From: Solen grandis
Lineage: Eukaryota > Mollusca > Bivalvia > Adapedonta > Solenidae
Length of the DNA: 64,000 bases
Reading direction: 5' to 3'
Assembly (NCBI GenBank): GCA_021229015.1
Contig: CM037788.1
Span: 46,787,520 to 46,851,519 of the forward strand
A model generated the notes under the pieces. It did no database searches. It was not told the origin of the DNA and saw nothing but the letters and a program-made list of their open reading frames with translations. The number at the start of each line of letters is the position of its first letter. Position 1 is the first letter of the stretch. Shown piece after piece: positions 24,994 through 36,276 of the stretch. The position numbers and the translations under genes are program-made.

Positions 24994-25066
24994 AGAGAAT
25001 GTAACAGCTAAGAAGCCGTCACTCGCTACGCTCGTTCCGGCTTCTTAACTGTAAAATTCTCTCTTA
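24991..25066. repeat. Hairpin with arms of about 26 bp
   Basis: Arms beginning AAGAGAGAATGTAACAG and ending in the complement surround the loop CACTCGCTACGCTCG. It overlaps the right TIR of the adjoining segment. Confidence 0.65.
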
Positions 25067-25357
25067 ATAAACACTATCTATAACGAATACAGTCGTCTCC
25101 ATCGTATGTACAAGCATTATTGAAATTTAACTCACGAGGCTACACGCGTCGACGAATCTATTGCATGGTAGCATTTACGGTTTTATTCCCGCGACTGTAC
25201 ACGAAATAAAAAAAAAAGAATTTTGATATGCAGAATAATAGGTTTAAGTTTAATTGCTTATTTTTTGAAAAACTATAAAACTAGACCCAAATATGCTACA
25301 ATCGAATTGTAGGGATTTTCAGGACATTTATTTTGGTACCTAGTATACTAAACTTGG

Positions 25358-25571
25358 AATCTCTCAGCCCCTCATCGCTGTGGGTTCGAATTCCGGTAGG
25401 GACTTCGGATTTTTCATGTGAGGAAGCCTTCCAGCTGGCTTGCGGTAGGTCGGTGGTTATATCCGCGTATCTCTGTGTACTCGGGGTCTTCCTCCACCTG
25501 TAATTAGCTGGAGTGTCTATATGATTGAAATACTACCACAGCGACGGTAAACCCCAATACAACAACAACAA
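25358..25571 (+). repeat. SINE, Nin-DC-like, sister copy
   Basis: Same insertion as at 16550-16766, with slightly diverged duplications CTAAACTTGG (left) and TTAAAATTGG (right). The CATGTGAGGAAGCCTTCCAG core and a (CAA)n tail are present. Confidence 0.7.
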
Positions 25572-25788
25572 TTAAAATTGGTCAAGTTATAAGAAAGCGA
25601 TATCAAAATAAAGATTAATTTATTTTCGACATATGGCTTACTTCACAAAGTTCATGCATGAGAAGTCAATACGAAAAAAAAAGTAAAAGGTAGGAAATAT
25701 AATATATATTCTTTCTAACGGTATTAATCTTTACATTTCAAAATGTTGCAGAAAGTCCTATCATTCGTATCAACGAATGAAATCTAGT

Positions 25789-26690
25789 TTCTCATTTATT
25801 TTGCTCTTTCATTTTATTTGTCTTATATTTCTCATTAAATTTGTTCTTCCTTTCTTATTTTATTTTTATATGTAAAATTTATCATAAAAAGAAACATGAA
25901 GTTGTGAAATAAATTATGTATTACTTATTACTTTCATTCTCTCAATTCTTACATTCTTTAATTTTGTTACTACGTGGGATTGTATATCGCCATTCACAGT
26001 TTTTACAAAAGTTACACAAGTTACAGTTCTACAATCACATAAACCTAAATAACAGAAATTATTCTTCAAGTTCTCAATTATTCATTTTTATTAGAGCATA
26101 CATTAATTTTCCTTGTTTTTCTTTCCTTCTTTATTGATTTAATTCTTACCTATTTTGTTAACCCTTTCTTTATTTTTCATTTATTTTGTTCTTTCAATTT
26201 TTGTGTCTGTTATTTCATTTAATTTGATCTTTCTTATTTTATCTTTCATTTGTAAATTTTTATCATAAAAAGAAACGTAGAAAAGTTTTGAAATAAAGAA
26301 ATAAATCATAAATGTATTACTAATCACTTTCATTCTCATTCTCTCATTTCTAAATTCCCTCAATACATTTTAATGTCAGAAATCAACAAGAATTGAATTA
26401 CTTGTTTAATTCTGCTGAATAAATGTAACGAAATGTTTCTAAGAAAAACAAATACAAAGCAAAAAAAAATCAAAAAAAAATCATTCAATGTCAGAATTAT
26501 GTCCTTCAGACTCTGTATCTCAATATTTTCTATATCAAAACTTGAATTCTGTAATAAGTGCATAAATGTACTAAATATATAATCTTATAATCATGCAGAT
26601 ACAAAATTGACTCCAATTAGTAAATTTTCAAAAATATTAAGAGATCATACCCACATATTATCTATCATTCAATAAAATGTTTATGGCTTA
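25789..26690. repeat. AT-rich tandem units flanking element X
   Basis: The stretch 25789-25960 continues the unit interrupted at 18669. Another unit runs from about 25965 to 26345 (GTTACTACGTGGGATTG ... TATCATAAAAAGAAACG ... CACTTTCATTCTC). The sequence is very T-rich and no gene is recognised. Confidence 0.5.
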
Positions 26691-26890
26691 TGTAAAACTA
26701 GCCTACAATCTCACTTCCATACTAGCAGGTAATTTAGTTTTGCATTAACCCATCAGAGATTTTACTGTGACAGATTAGGTCTATATTGGCCAAAGACTCC
26801 CTGCAGTGATGACCAGCAATTAGCAGGTCTGGTCACAGCAGGTTGGGGCCTGGCTCAGTGGGATACCACATTCCTTTCGAGATGCCTTTA
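26690..26890 (+). repeat. Dispersed repeat, copy 1
   Basis: About 190 bp matching 56945-57135, including AAAACTAGCCTAC, CATCAGAG, AGACTCCCTGCAGTGATGAC and GGCCTGGCTCAGTGGGA. No tRNA-like promoter is obvious. The family is unknown to me. Confidence 0.55.
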
Positions 26891-27109
26891 ATGTTACCTC
26901 TATTATGATTTTGCCGACGTTAAGACAAAAAACGATATCTACTTTAATCGATCAATTCTAAAGGACGGCCTAATAACTAATCATATTTATAACCATGGCT
27001 GGCTCGAACCACCGAGCCATTCCCCCAGCTTGTATTTCTGTAACCAGGCATGGGTTTGTGTTGAAACTTCTTTAATATGTTCAGTGGTATCAAACTATAG
27101 TGGCAGATA

Positions 27110-27640
27110 GTTTTTATACCCCCACCACTTATGGGGGGGGGGGTCATATAGATTTGCCTGTGTCCGTCCGTACATACGTGTGTGCATGTGTACGTACGTC
27201 CGTACTTCCGTCCCTCCCGAATGTTTGTCTGGAGCATAAATCGAAACCTTTTAGAGGTATCAACATGAAACTTCTTAGGTAAATAGAGCTCAATAAAGAG
27301 AATTGCAGTGCACAAGAACCATAACTCTATTTTGTATGATTTAGGAGTAATATATTTTTTATTAATTGCCCTTTGTTATTTTCATACTTCAATTTTGTCT
27401 GGAGTATAACTCAAAGGCTATAAGAAGTATCAACATGAAACTTCATAGGTAGATAGAGCTTAATGAAGAGAAGTTCATTACAATTACAAAAGAAACATAA
27501 CCCTATTTTGTTTCATTTAGGAGTTATTGCCCTTTATTATTTTTCATACTTCAATTTTGTCCTGAGCATTACTCAAAAGGCTATAAGAGGTATCAACATG
27601 AAACTTCATAGGTAGATAGAGCTTGACTAGAAAGTTAAGG
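27110..27640 (+). repeat. CCCCCACC/TCCG-type repeat with three tandem units
   Basis: It opens with CCCCCACCACTTATGGGGGG (a hairpin), a CGTCCGTACG-rich stretch and GAATGTTTGTCTGGAGCAT. Then come three diverged units (about 27228, 27399 and 27553) sharing TATCAACATGAAACTTC and AGGTAGATAGAGCTT. The layout resembles the AGCTCACC family but the sequence is unrelated. Confidence 0.55.
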
Positions 27641-28800
27641 AGTGGGTTCAGTGGCAAGGAGGATAACTTTTGAACTGAATTTTATACAAATTATGGCCCT
27701 TTTCTAACTTGGATGCTTGGTTAAAGTTTTGCATGCACAGTGTTTATTATACTTATGTCTCAGTAACTACGCATGGGATTGATTTTAGACTTCATAAACT
27801 ATCAAAATATATAATTTTTGACTTTTATTATATACAGGGTATATGAAGGGCAAGAATTGAGATAGATTTCATTTGATTAACCAACAAGCACTTTGAATAT
27901 TTGAGCGTGCTGTCCTCTGACAGCTCTTGTTTTGAAATTACAGGCCTTGGACTTTTTGATATTTATTGTTGTTTTGAATTTCATAAAAAATATTGATAAA
28001 ATAATTGACTTTAGCGGGGGTTCTTAGTTTTCTTTTTGCCAGTAAGGGACTTAGTATTGCTTTAGCAATACTTTCAGAACGCTTGTTAGTCCCCTACCGG
28101 TGTTTACACTTTGTCCGTCAGTCCGTACGGATGTCCGGAAATCTGGATCCCGCGATAACTAAAAACCGATTAAGATAATATCATGAAATTTTGTATATGA
28201 ATAGATAGCAGTATGGAGATTCTGCACATCTCTTTGTTTTTTTCTTGGACCAACATTCTGGTCACTATGGTAACAGAAAGAAAAAAAATGAAAACTTAAA
28301 AATCATCTCCTTCAAAACTAATGGCCTTGTTTCAAAGTTTTTTAGTACAGATGTTCTTTTGGTAACCCTGAACCACAATTGCTAAAATTATTCCGATCTG
28401 TAAAAAACATGGCTGCCAGGGATGGGGCTTATTTGCCTTATATGTATATAGTGAAAACGACAACTCCTTTGAAACCAATAAACAGAATTTGATTAAACTT
28501 GGCAGGGATGATCATTGGGTGAACCTTCACGAAACTTGATCATGTAAAATTGGTTGCCACGACAACAAAAAAATTTATAAAAAAATGAAATCATCTCTTT
28601 CAAAACTACTGGCCAGATTTCAAAATATTTTATTACAGAATGATGTTCCTTTTGTAACACACTACCAAGATTGCTAAAATTATTCCAATCCATAAATAAA
28701 CATGACCAGGGGTTTGGGGTGGGGGGCAATTTGCATTATATGTATAAAGTGAAAACTGTAGAGACCTGTTCTCTTGTTGCAGGCCAGATTTTAGATTTTT
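27641..28800 (+). repeat. Decayed repeat fragments of the hairpin/TCCG type
   Basis: 27909-27935 is an end-like hairpin (CTGTCCTCTGACAGCTCTTG). At 28046-28130 a hairpin (AGTATTGC/GCAATACT) is followed by TTGTCCGTCAGTCCGTACGG. The interior 28260-28760 is related to the 320-bp units at 13480-15146 (GCAGGGATGATC, CAAAACTACTGGCCAGATTT). No gene is seen. Confidence 0.5.
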
Positions 28801-29369
28801 AGCTCACCAGAGCACAACGTGCTCAAGGTGAGATATTAGGATCACCCTGCATCCGTCGGCATCATCATGCGTCGACCATCGTCCAGCGTGCGTCGACAAT
28901 TTGCTTTAATCAACATCTCCTCTGAAACTGCTGAACAGAATTTGAGTAAACTTAGCAGAAATGATCCTTGGATGAGCCTTCACAAAAGTTGCTAAAATAA
29001 ACTTGATCCATGTAGAACTCTGGTTGCTATGGTAACAGGAAGAAAAAAAATTATGGAAACTTTAAAAATCAGCTCCTCTGAATGCAATGGTCAGAATTTA
29101 ATTTCCTTTGGCACAAATGGTCACTTCATGAATGTCTACCATAATTGCTGTAATAAAGTTTTTCCCTTGAAAAATGAAGCCCCTAGGGGGTCATCTTGTT
29201 TCCTTTAAATTATACTCTTTATAGAAAATTTCAAAATTTTTCTTCTGTGAAACCAATGTTCAGAATTAAATTTCCTTTGGCACAAATGGTCACCTCATGA
29301 ATGTCTACCATAATTGCTAAAATGAAATTTTTCCATTGAAAAATGAAGCCCCTAGGGAGTCAGCTAATT
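28801..29369 (+). mobile_element. AGCTCACC-family element, third copy, truncated by a G-family insertion
   Basis: It starts AGCTCACCAGAGC with a matching GCTCAAGGTGAG arm, followed by a decayed CGTCGACCATCGTCC stretch and diverged units. Family G 5' ends begin at 29370 within AATTAGG, consistent with another T-adjacent insertion. Confidence 0.6.
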
Positions 29370-29572
29370 AGGTTTTCGCCTCTGCAGTGCGAAAACCCTT
29401 TGTTCTCGTTCTGTTTCTTTTTTTTTTTAGGTTTTCACATCGCTTGCGAAAACCTATTGTTCTTCTTCTGTTTTATTTTTTTTTTTATTTTTAGGTTTTC
29501 GCATCGCTGTGCGAAAACCTATTGTTCTCGTTCTGTTTCTTTTTAGGTTTTCGCATCGCTTGGCGAAAACCT
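29370..29572 (+). mobile_element. Four stacked 5' ends of family G elements
   Basis: Four terminal hairpins of the AGGTTTTCGC...GCGAAAACC type begin at 29370, 29429, 29493 and 29545. Each is followed by TTGTTCT and a T-rich tract in which the next one starts. The simplest reading is four nested insertions, each into the T-tract of the one before. Matching 3' ends for the two innermost are at 32847 and 34450. Confidence 0.7.
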
Positions 29573-29651
29573 ATTGTTCTTCTTCTGTTTTATTTTTTTT
29601 TTTTATTTTTTTTTTTTGAACGGCCCAAAAAAGTCACATTTCTGATTTTTT

Positions 29652-30766
29652 AGCTCACCTGAGCACGTGTGCTCAGGATGAGCTTTTAGGATCGATGAAT
29701 GTCCGTCGTCCGTCCGTCCGTCCGTCCGTCCGTCCGTCTGTCCGTCCGTCCGTCCGTCCGTCCGTCGTCCGTCGTCCACAATTTGTTCGTTTGCACTCTA
29801 GCATCTTCATTTTATGAGCATTTATCTTCAAACTTTAAAACAATGTTTATAACCATAAAATCTCGGCCAAGTTCGATTATGGCTGATATCGGAACATTAG
29901 GTCAGGAGTTATGCCCCTTTTAAAATTCAAAAAGCCAGTTTTAACATTGTTTGCACTCTAGCATCTTCATTTCATGAGCAATTATCTTCAAACTTTATAT
30001 CAATGTTTATAACCATAAAATCACGGCCAAGTTCGATTATGGCTGATATCGGAACATTAGGTCAGGAAATATGCCCCTTTTAAAATTAAAAAAAGCCAGA
30101 TTTCACATTGTTTGCACTCTAGCATCTTCATTTTATGAGCAATTATCTTCAAATTTATATCAATGTTTATAACCATAAAATCACATTCAAAAAATGCCTA
30201 TTTCAAGTTGTTTACACTCTACATCTTCATCTTTTGAGCAATCCTCTTCAAACTTTATGACAATGCTTATGACCATAAGGTCTCGATTGAGTTTGATTAT
30301 GGCTGAGATCCGTCAATTAGGTCGGGGAGTTATGCCCCTTTTAATAAAAAAAAGCCATATTTCACATTGTTTACACTCTAGCATCTTCCTTTTTTTAGCA
30401 ATCATCTTCAAACTTTATGACATTGTTAATGACCATAATGTCTCGATTGAGTTCAATTGTGGCTGAGATGGGTCATTTAGATCAGGAGTTATGCCCCTTT
30501 TAATACAAAAAATGCAAGATTTCACTTTGTTTATTCTCTACCAACTTCATTTTTTTAACAATCATTTTTAAACTTTAAGACAATGTTTATGCCCATAATC
30601 TCACAATCGGGTTCAATTATAACTGATATTGACTTGTAAATTTAGGAGTTAAGCCCATTTCACCATAAAAAAAAGCCAGATTTCACTTTTACACTCAAGC
30701 ATCTTTATTTCTTAAGCAATCATCTTTCTCAGGTGAGCGACCAAGGGCCATCTTGGCCCTCTTGTT
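29652..30766 (+). mobile_element. AGCTCACCTGAG element with 160-bp tandem units
   Basis: The 5' hairpin AGCTCACCTGAGCACG... and a long (GTCC)n-type microsatellite (29701-29778) are followed by about six diverged ~160-bp units (TTGCACTCTAGCATCTTCAT; starts near 29791, 29949, 30108, 30207, 30370 and 30529). It ends with CTCAGGTGAGC, the hairpin AGGGCCATCTTGGCCCT and CTTGTT. The uninterrupted site is seen in the related element at 34520-34545 (CTGATTTTTTTACCAC); the T counts match a loss-free insertion. Confidence 0.75.
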
Positions 30767-30836
30767 TACCAGTTTTGTTCTATGATCTGAATTTGATCCT
30801 AACGTTGAGAAAATTTTCATTTTTCTCTTAGTTTTG

Positions 30837-30849
30837 CCGCTAGGTGGCG
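30837..30849 (+). promoter_or_regulatory. CTCF-like core in family G element
   Basis: CCGCTAGGTGGCG matches the core of the known CTCF consensus (CCRCYAGRKGGCR). It sits about 70 bp after the T-tract module, as in every other family G body here. Occupancy is not shown by sequence. Confidence 0.45.
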
Positions 30850-32344
30850 TTTTGTAAAAACGACTAAGGGCTAGTAACTCTGTTATTTGAGGTCCGATTC
30901 AAATGTGTTTTTTTGCATTGTGTTCATTGTCAGAAACTTAATAAAACTGGATACGTTTCAATTATTTGCGTATATTAAACTTTCGTGCTACAGGAGGTTG
31001 AAAGTTCGAATCTCGAAAAAACGATGAAATAAAGGTAGGTCTACGAAAAACCTACCCATTTTATTCAGAGATGAGATAGGAGAATATTGTTTGTTGCATA
31101 TGATTCGCAAGACATACACGCACAAAATATATGGTGTGGCGATTTTGAGAAATGCATGGTTTGTCCACAGTACGCGGTCAAACATAACCAATATTTTCGA
31201 AAAATCAACATTTTAAAAGCATGACTTTTACGGTTATTTGCAGTTCTTGACTTTATTTTTTATTCAATCTTCATCTTTTTTTCACTGTTAATGCATTTTC
31301 ATAAAGCAAATAAAATCATAGAAAAAAAAATCACCCATAATATGCAAAGGTCAAGGTCATATACCAATTATTATTATTTATATCGGCATAAAATAGCTCC
31401 AAATCTAAAAATATTTTATAGAAAGTATATGAACAAAAGTTTTAGAATGTAATGAGATCTTTCCATTGGTGTTTAGTTTTTGAAGATCGGACTTCATTTG
31501 ATCAAATGACCACAGTCCAAAGTTTGATCCTTTGTTCAAACAATTGTAAATCCGAATGTTTCCTCTTTTTTGCAGCACTGACTTTTTTTTCTCACTCTTT
31601 TCATTTTTTCACTATTTATGCATTTAAATAATACAAATAAACTCATAGTAAATAACGATGAAAATATGCAAAGGTCAAGGTCATAATACCGATAATTGTT
31701 ATTTTTATCGGCATAAAATAGCTCCAAATCTAAAAATATTTTATAGAAAGTATATGAACAAAAGTTTTAGTTTGTGAAGAGATCTTTCCATTGGTGTTTA
31801 GTTTTTGAAGATCGGACTTCATTAGATCAAATTACATCAGTCCAAAGATTGATCCTTTATCAAAAAATCTTAAATCAGTATGTTACCTCAAAAGTTTATT
31901 TCAGGTGGCATATTTCGTGATTTCGTGTCTTTGTCCAAAGTCGAAATAACATTAATATGGCACGTTTTCTTTCATTCGCATTTTTAGGCCAAGACATAAA
32001 GACACATGGTTGCGTTATTTCCCCTTTCACCTTTAAGGGCTAGTACACGAAAATAAAAAATGGCAGATATCAGCCATCTTAATTTACTGCATTTCTAAGA
32101 CCTAATTTGCAATATGTAAATAAATTTTGTTTATCATATTCCGCAAAGGGGCACTTTGCTTGATATCTGAGAAGAAAGTCCGGAGATCTAATGTCAAACC
32201 CCTCGCGTCATTTTCGTCGTTGTCGTCCGTGAACAAACCTTTAACCTGGCTTATATCTTTTATATTCTAAGAGATAGAGCTTAGATATTTTACATGTAGA
32301 CAGCCCAATTCAAGATCTATCATTTGGAACTATGACTTTTGGCT

Positions 32345-32377
<33 letters not shown>

Positions 32378-32847
32378 CAAAAACTTAAATCATATACAAA
32401 AAGTGCTGTTACCGCAAGCTATGTTGTCTTCTGACCACTCTTGTTGTTGTAACTAAGAAAGTTGATATTCTTGTTGAAAGCCTGATAAATTTGATAAATC
32501 TAAGGTTCAAAAACCTGATTTTTTCTACTGGCTATAGAAGGTTGAATGTTCGAACCTTGCATAGACTTTGCAGACTTGTGTGGGTATATGATAAACATTT
32601 CTTTTGCAACCATCTTCAAACTTTGTGACAAATTTTGTACCGAAGTCCGATTAAAGCTTATATCTTTGAATAAATCACAGATTATGCACCTTTTTACATA
32701 AAAGCAGCAGTTTTGTACTCTTAAATATCAACACACGCATAGAAATTCATTTGCTTTTGTAATACAATTCGTGAATTGCAATGTTTGAAAAGAATGAGAC
32801 TGAATTGCGAAAACCGATGATATCGCAATTCTAATTGCGATTCTAGT

Positions 32848-32883
<36 letters not shown>

Positions 32884-33014
32884 CTTCCCCTTTTTTGTGA
32901 ACGGCATAGCTCCGAGGTGAGAAAAGCCACATCTATGAAACTTTTATCAGTAATAACCACGTACTTGAAGATGATCCTAACGTCGAGATAATTTTCATTT
33001 TTGTTTTGATTTTC

Positions 33015-33027
33015 CCGCCAGGGGGCG
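33015..33027 (+). promoter_or_regulatory. CTCF-like core, second family G copy
   Basis: CCGCCAGGGGGCG also fits the CCRCYAGRKGGCR core although two bases differ from the other copies. The differences fall at degenerate consensus positions. Confidence 0.45.
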
Positions 33028-33189
33028 TTTTATATGAAAATGTTTAATAAGCAATATCTCCATTATTTGAGGTCCGATTCAAATGCGGTTTTTGCACAAT
33101 TTTCCTTGTAAATAGCCCAATAAAATATGATAGGTTCCAAAAATTTGCGTATATAAAACTTTCATGCTACAGGAGGTTGAAAGTTCGAA

Positions 33190-34320
33190 TCTCGCAAAAA
33201 CTGTGAAATAAGGGTAGGTCTACCAAAAACCTACCCATTTTATTCAGAGATGAGATAGGAGAATTTTGTTTGTTGCATATGATCTGCAAGACATATACGC
33301 ACAAAATATATGGGGTGGCGAATTCGGGAAATGCATGGTTTCTCCACAGTATGCGGTCAAACTTAACCAATATTTTCGAAAAATCAACATTTTAAAAGCA
33401 TGACATTTAAGGTTATTTGCAGCTCCTGACTTTATTTTTTGTTCAATCTTCATCCTTATTTCACTGTTTATGCATTTTTATAAAACAAATAAATTCATAG
33501 AAAAAAACAACAACATAATATGCAAAGGTCAAGGTCATATACCAATAATTATTATTTATATCGGCATAAAATAGCTCCAAATCTAAAAATATATTATAGA
33601 AAGTATATGAACAAAAGTTTTAGTTTTCGAGGAGATCTTTCCATTAATGTTTAGTTTTTGAAGATCGGACTTCATTTGATCAAATGACCACAGTCCAAAG
33701 TTTGATCCTCTTATCAAACAATTGTATATCCATATGTTTTCTCTTTTTTGCTGCTCCTGACTTTATTTTTTGTTCAATCTTCATCATTATTTCACTGTTT
33801 ATGCATTTTTATAAAACAAATAAAATCATAGAAAAAAACAAGCATAATATGCAAAGGTCAAGGTCATATACCAATTATTATTATTTATATCGGCATAAAA
33901 TAGCTCCAAATCTAAAAATATTTTATAGAAAGTATATGAACAAAAGTTTTAGTTTGTGAGGAGATCTTTCCATTAATGTTTAGTTTTTGAAGACCGGACT
34001 TCATTTGTTCAATTGACAACAGTCCAAAGTTTGATCCTCTTATCAAACAATTGTATATCCATATGTTTTCTCTTTTTTGCTGCTCCTTACTTTATTTTTT
34101 GTTCAATCTTCATCATTATTTCACTGTTTATGCATTTTTATCAAACAAATAAAATCATAGAAAAAAAAACAAGCATTATATGCAAAGGTCAAGGTTATAT
34201 ACCAATTATTATTATTTTTATCGGCATAAAATAGCTCCAAATCTAAAAATATTTTATAGAAAGTATATGAACAAAAGTTCAAAATATGAGAGTAAAAACA
34301 TATTTAGTTTTTGAAGATCG
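33190..34320 (+). repeat. Tandem units of about 329 bp carrying TCAAGGTCA
   Basis: Repeating units share CAGTCCAAAGTTTGATCC, TCACTGTTTATGCATTTTTA, ATGCAAAGGTCAAGGTCAT and GTTTAGTTTTTGAAGA. The 33684 and 34013 copies are exactly 329 bases apart. The short ORFs in them repeat with the unit and are not genes. Confidence 0.65.
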
Positions 34321-34450
34321 GACTTAATTTGATCAATTAACAAAAATATTCGAATAAAGTTAATATCAATCAATTACGTCTGCAGTTGAAACCAGTACTC
34401 TTACTAGTCAAGTTAAAGCGAAAACCAAGATGCCGCTTTGCGGTTCTAGT

Positions 34451-35503
34451 TATTATTATTTTTCTAACCTTTTTTTGTGAACGGCATATCATCATGATAG
34501 AAAAAAGTCACATTTCTGATTTTTTTACCACTTTTGTCCTAAGATCTGAATTTGATCCTCACGTTGAGAAACTTTTCATTTTTGTCTTAGTTTTGCCGCT
34601 AGGTGGCGTTTTGTAAAAATGACTAAGGGCTAATAACTCTGTTATTTGAGGTCCGATTCAAATGCGGTTTTTTGCATTGTGTTCCATGTCAGAAACTTAA
34701 TAAAATATGATACGTTTCAATTATTTGCGTATATAAAACTTTCGTGCTACAGGAGGTTGAAAGTTCAAATCTCGAAAAAACGATTAAATAAAAGTAGGTC
34801 TACGAAAAAAGTCCCCATTTTTTTCAGAGATGAGATAGGAGATTTTTGTTTGTGGCATATGATTTGCAAGACATATACGCACAAAATATATGGTGTGGCG
34901 ATTTTGAGAAATGCATGATCGGACTTCATTTGATCAAATTACCACAGTCCAAAGTTTGATCCTTTTATCAAACACGTGTAAATCCGTATATTTCCTCTTT
35001 ATTGCAGCTCCTGACCTTATTTTTTGATCAATCTTCATCATTTTTTCACTGTTTATGCATTTAAATAATACAAATAAAATCGTAGTAAATAACGATGAAA
35101 ATATGCAAAGGTCAAGGTCATAATACCGATTATTGTTATTTTTATCGGCACGAAATAGCTTCAAATCTAAAAATATTTTATAGAAAGTATATGAACAAAA
35201 GTTTTAGTTTGTGAAGAGGTCTTTCCATTGGTGTTTAGTTTTTGAAGATCGGGGTTGAATTGGTTGAGTTATGACAGAAAGGCGAAAAGTGTACTTTTAA
35301 CGAAATTGAAACGCTGTAGTTTCATGAACTTTGAGTCAAAAATTATGATTTCTTCAGCATTAACACACTGAAAAGTGAAGTGATGTATACTGCAAGGAAT
35401 ACTTGTTTGGTCACGTGATTATGCTTTCATGCATATTTAAGCAGAAATTATTTAAAAAATCATATAAAATCGACAAGTTGATGTTTGAAGTTGAAATTTT
35501 TTG
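34451..35503 (+). mobile_element. Body of an outer family G element, rearranged and cut by a gap
   Basis: It restarts with TTATTATTATTTTTC and GTGAACGGCAT, and has a CTCF-like core at 34596-34608. At 34917 it jumps within the unit (internal deletion), then carries TCAAGGTCA at 35112. From about 35225 it matches the Q element 3' module (9000-9240). No 3' end is seen before the N run. Confidence 0.5.
34596..34608 (+). promoter_or_regulatory. CTCF-like core, third family G copy
   Basis: CCGCTAGGTGGCG, identical to the copy at 30837-30849 and in the same sequence context (TTTTG before, TTTTG after). Confidence 0.45.
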
Positions 35504-35603
35504 NNNNNNNNNNNNNNNNNNNNNNNNNNNNNNNNNNNNNNNNNNNNNNNNNNNNNNNNNNNNNNNNNNNNNNNNNNNNNNNNNNNNNNNNNNNNNNNNN
35601 NNN
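35504..35603. other. Assembly gap (100 N)
   Basis: Exactly 100 N, a conventional spacer of unknown true size. Confidence 0.99.
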
Positions 35604-35930
35604 TGAAAATTGAAAATATTAAACATAGTCGCATTTAAGAAATTTGTCAATATTGTGAAAAATAGTGTTCAAGCTTGTGATTACATAATGGTAAGGTAAT
35701 TAAAATGGGTTTATCTAATGAATAACAGATTTCAAGCTCATGACCTCCTAAAATTTCTAAAACTATCCAAAAATGGTTTGTCACTACTACTTGTCACATC
35801 TAAAAACTTAGTCCTTCTAATGAAATATTGCTTGCAAGCTTGCTACAACAAAACTGTAACCATTGACATGACCTTTTTTAAATAATGTTATTCACTGCTA
35901 CCATGATATTGACAAATCATGGTAATAAGT
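35604..35930. repeat. Diverged short tandem-like repeats
   Basis: Motifs such as TCAAGCTTGTGATTACATAA recur in altered form here and at 35960, 36320 and beyond. No gene is seen. Confidence 0.4.
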
Positions 35931-36114
35931 ATTTTATAAGTGTGTTTATCTTATGAAAAGTAGTTTTCAAGCTCTCGACTACATAATTGAAAGGTGATGG
36001 TCCACCGCATTCTCAAACATGATAATTTGTGTATCACGTATTCAAATATTGTGGTCAAAACATGGAAGGCTTATACATATTCACATTTAATAGCTTATAA
36101 ACATATAAGTGTAG

Positions 36115-36276
36115 TTGCAGGTCTGGTTGGCCCGGTGTCAGAATAATGTGATTGGGTGTGGCATCATGCTACATGTCTACGGCGTGATATTGCTGTGTGG
36201 CAGCACTATATCTGTCTCAAGTAGACATCGTCTCCAAATAACTGAAATACTGTCGGTGGGACGTTAAACCCAACAA
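36115..36276 (+). repeat. SINE core fragment
   Basis: It includes TCTGGTTGGCCCGGTGTCAG, GTGATTGGGTGTGGCATCAT and GGGACGTTAAACCC followed by AACAAAC. There is no tRNA-like head. The mirrored copy is at 63212-63385. Confidence 0.65.

Larger units (their letters stand above)
18670..25788 (+). mobile_element. Large family F element X, with element Y nested in its T-tract
   Basis: The 5' hairpin AGGACTTTCTGCCTACAGGC... is at 18670-18699, followed by TTTTTTTATTATT. A complete second element (18728-21328) lies there. The T-tract and body then resume at 21329 and run to the 3' hairpin CATTCGTATCAACGAATG and AATCTAGT at 25788. The body matches P4 (9851-16981). Net length without Y is about 4.5 kb. 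No coding capacity is visible. Confidence 0.75.
29545..32847 (+). mobile_element. Innermost family G element of nest 1
   Basis: It runs from the fourth 5' hairpin to GCGAAAACC, a 3' hairpin ATCGCAATT/AATTGCGAT and TCTAGT. The body carries an inserted AGCTCACC element (29652-30766), a CTCF-like core (30837-30849), a TTCGAATCTCG core near 31015, and two units with TCAAGGTCA (31351 and 31675). The region 32150-32450 holds a further small decayed repeat. No transposition ORF is present. Confidence 0.65.
29493..34450 (+). mobile_element. Family G element hosting the innermost copy
   Basis: Its 5' hairpin is at 29493. Its body resumes after the inner element, with a T-run of about 35 (near 32849-32883) and GTGAACGGCAT, and ends with GCGAAAACC, a CCGC/GCGG hairpin and TCTAGT at 34450. 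The body contains a CTCF-like core at 33015-33027 and tandem units of about 329 bp. Confidence 0.6.

Noticed and set aside
32848..32884. Poly-T run as the tail of a minus-strand retroposon
   Set aside because: It lies exactly where a family G T-tract resumes after a nested copy, so it is explained by the element architecture.
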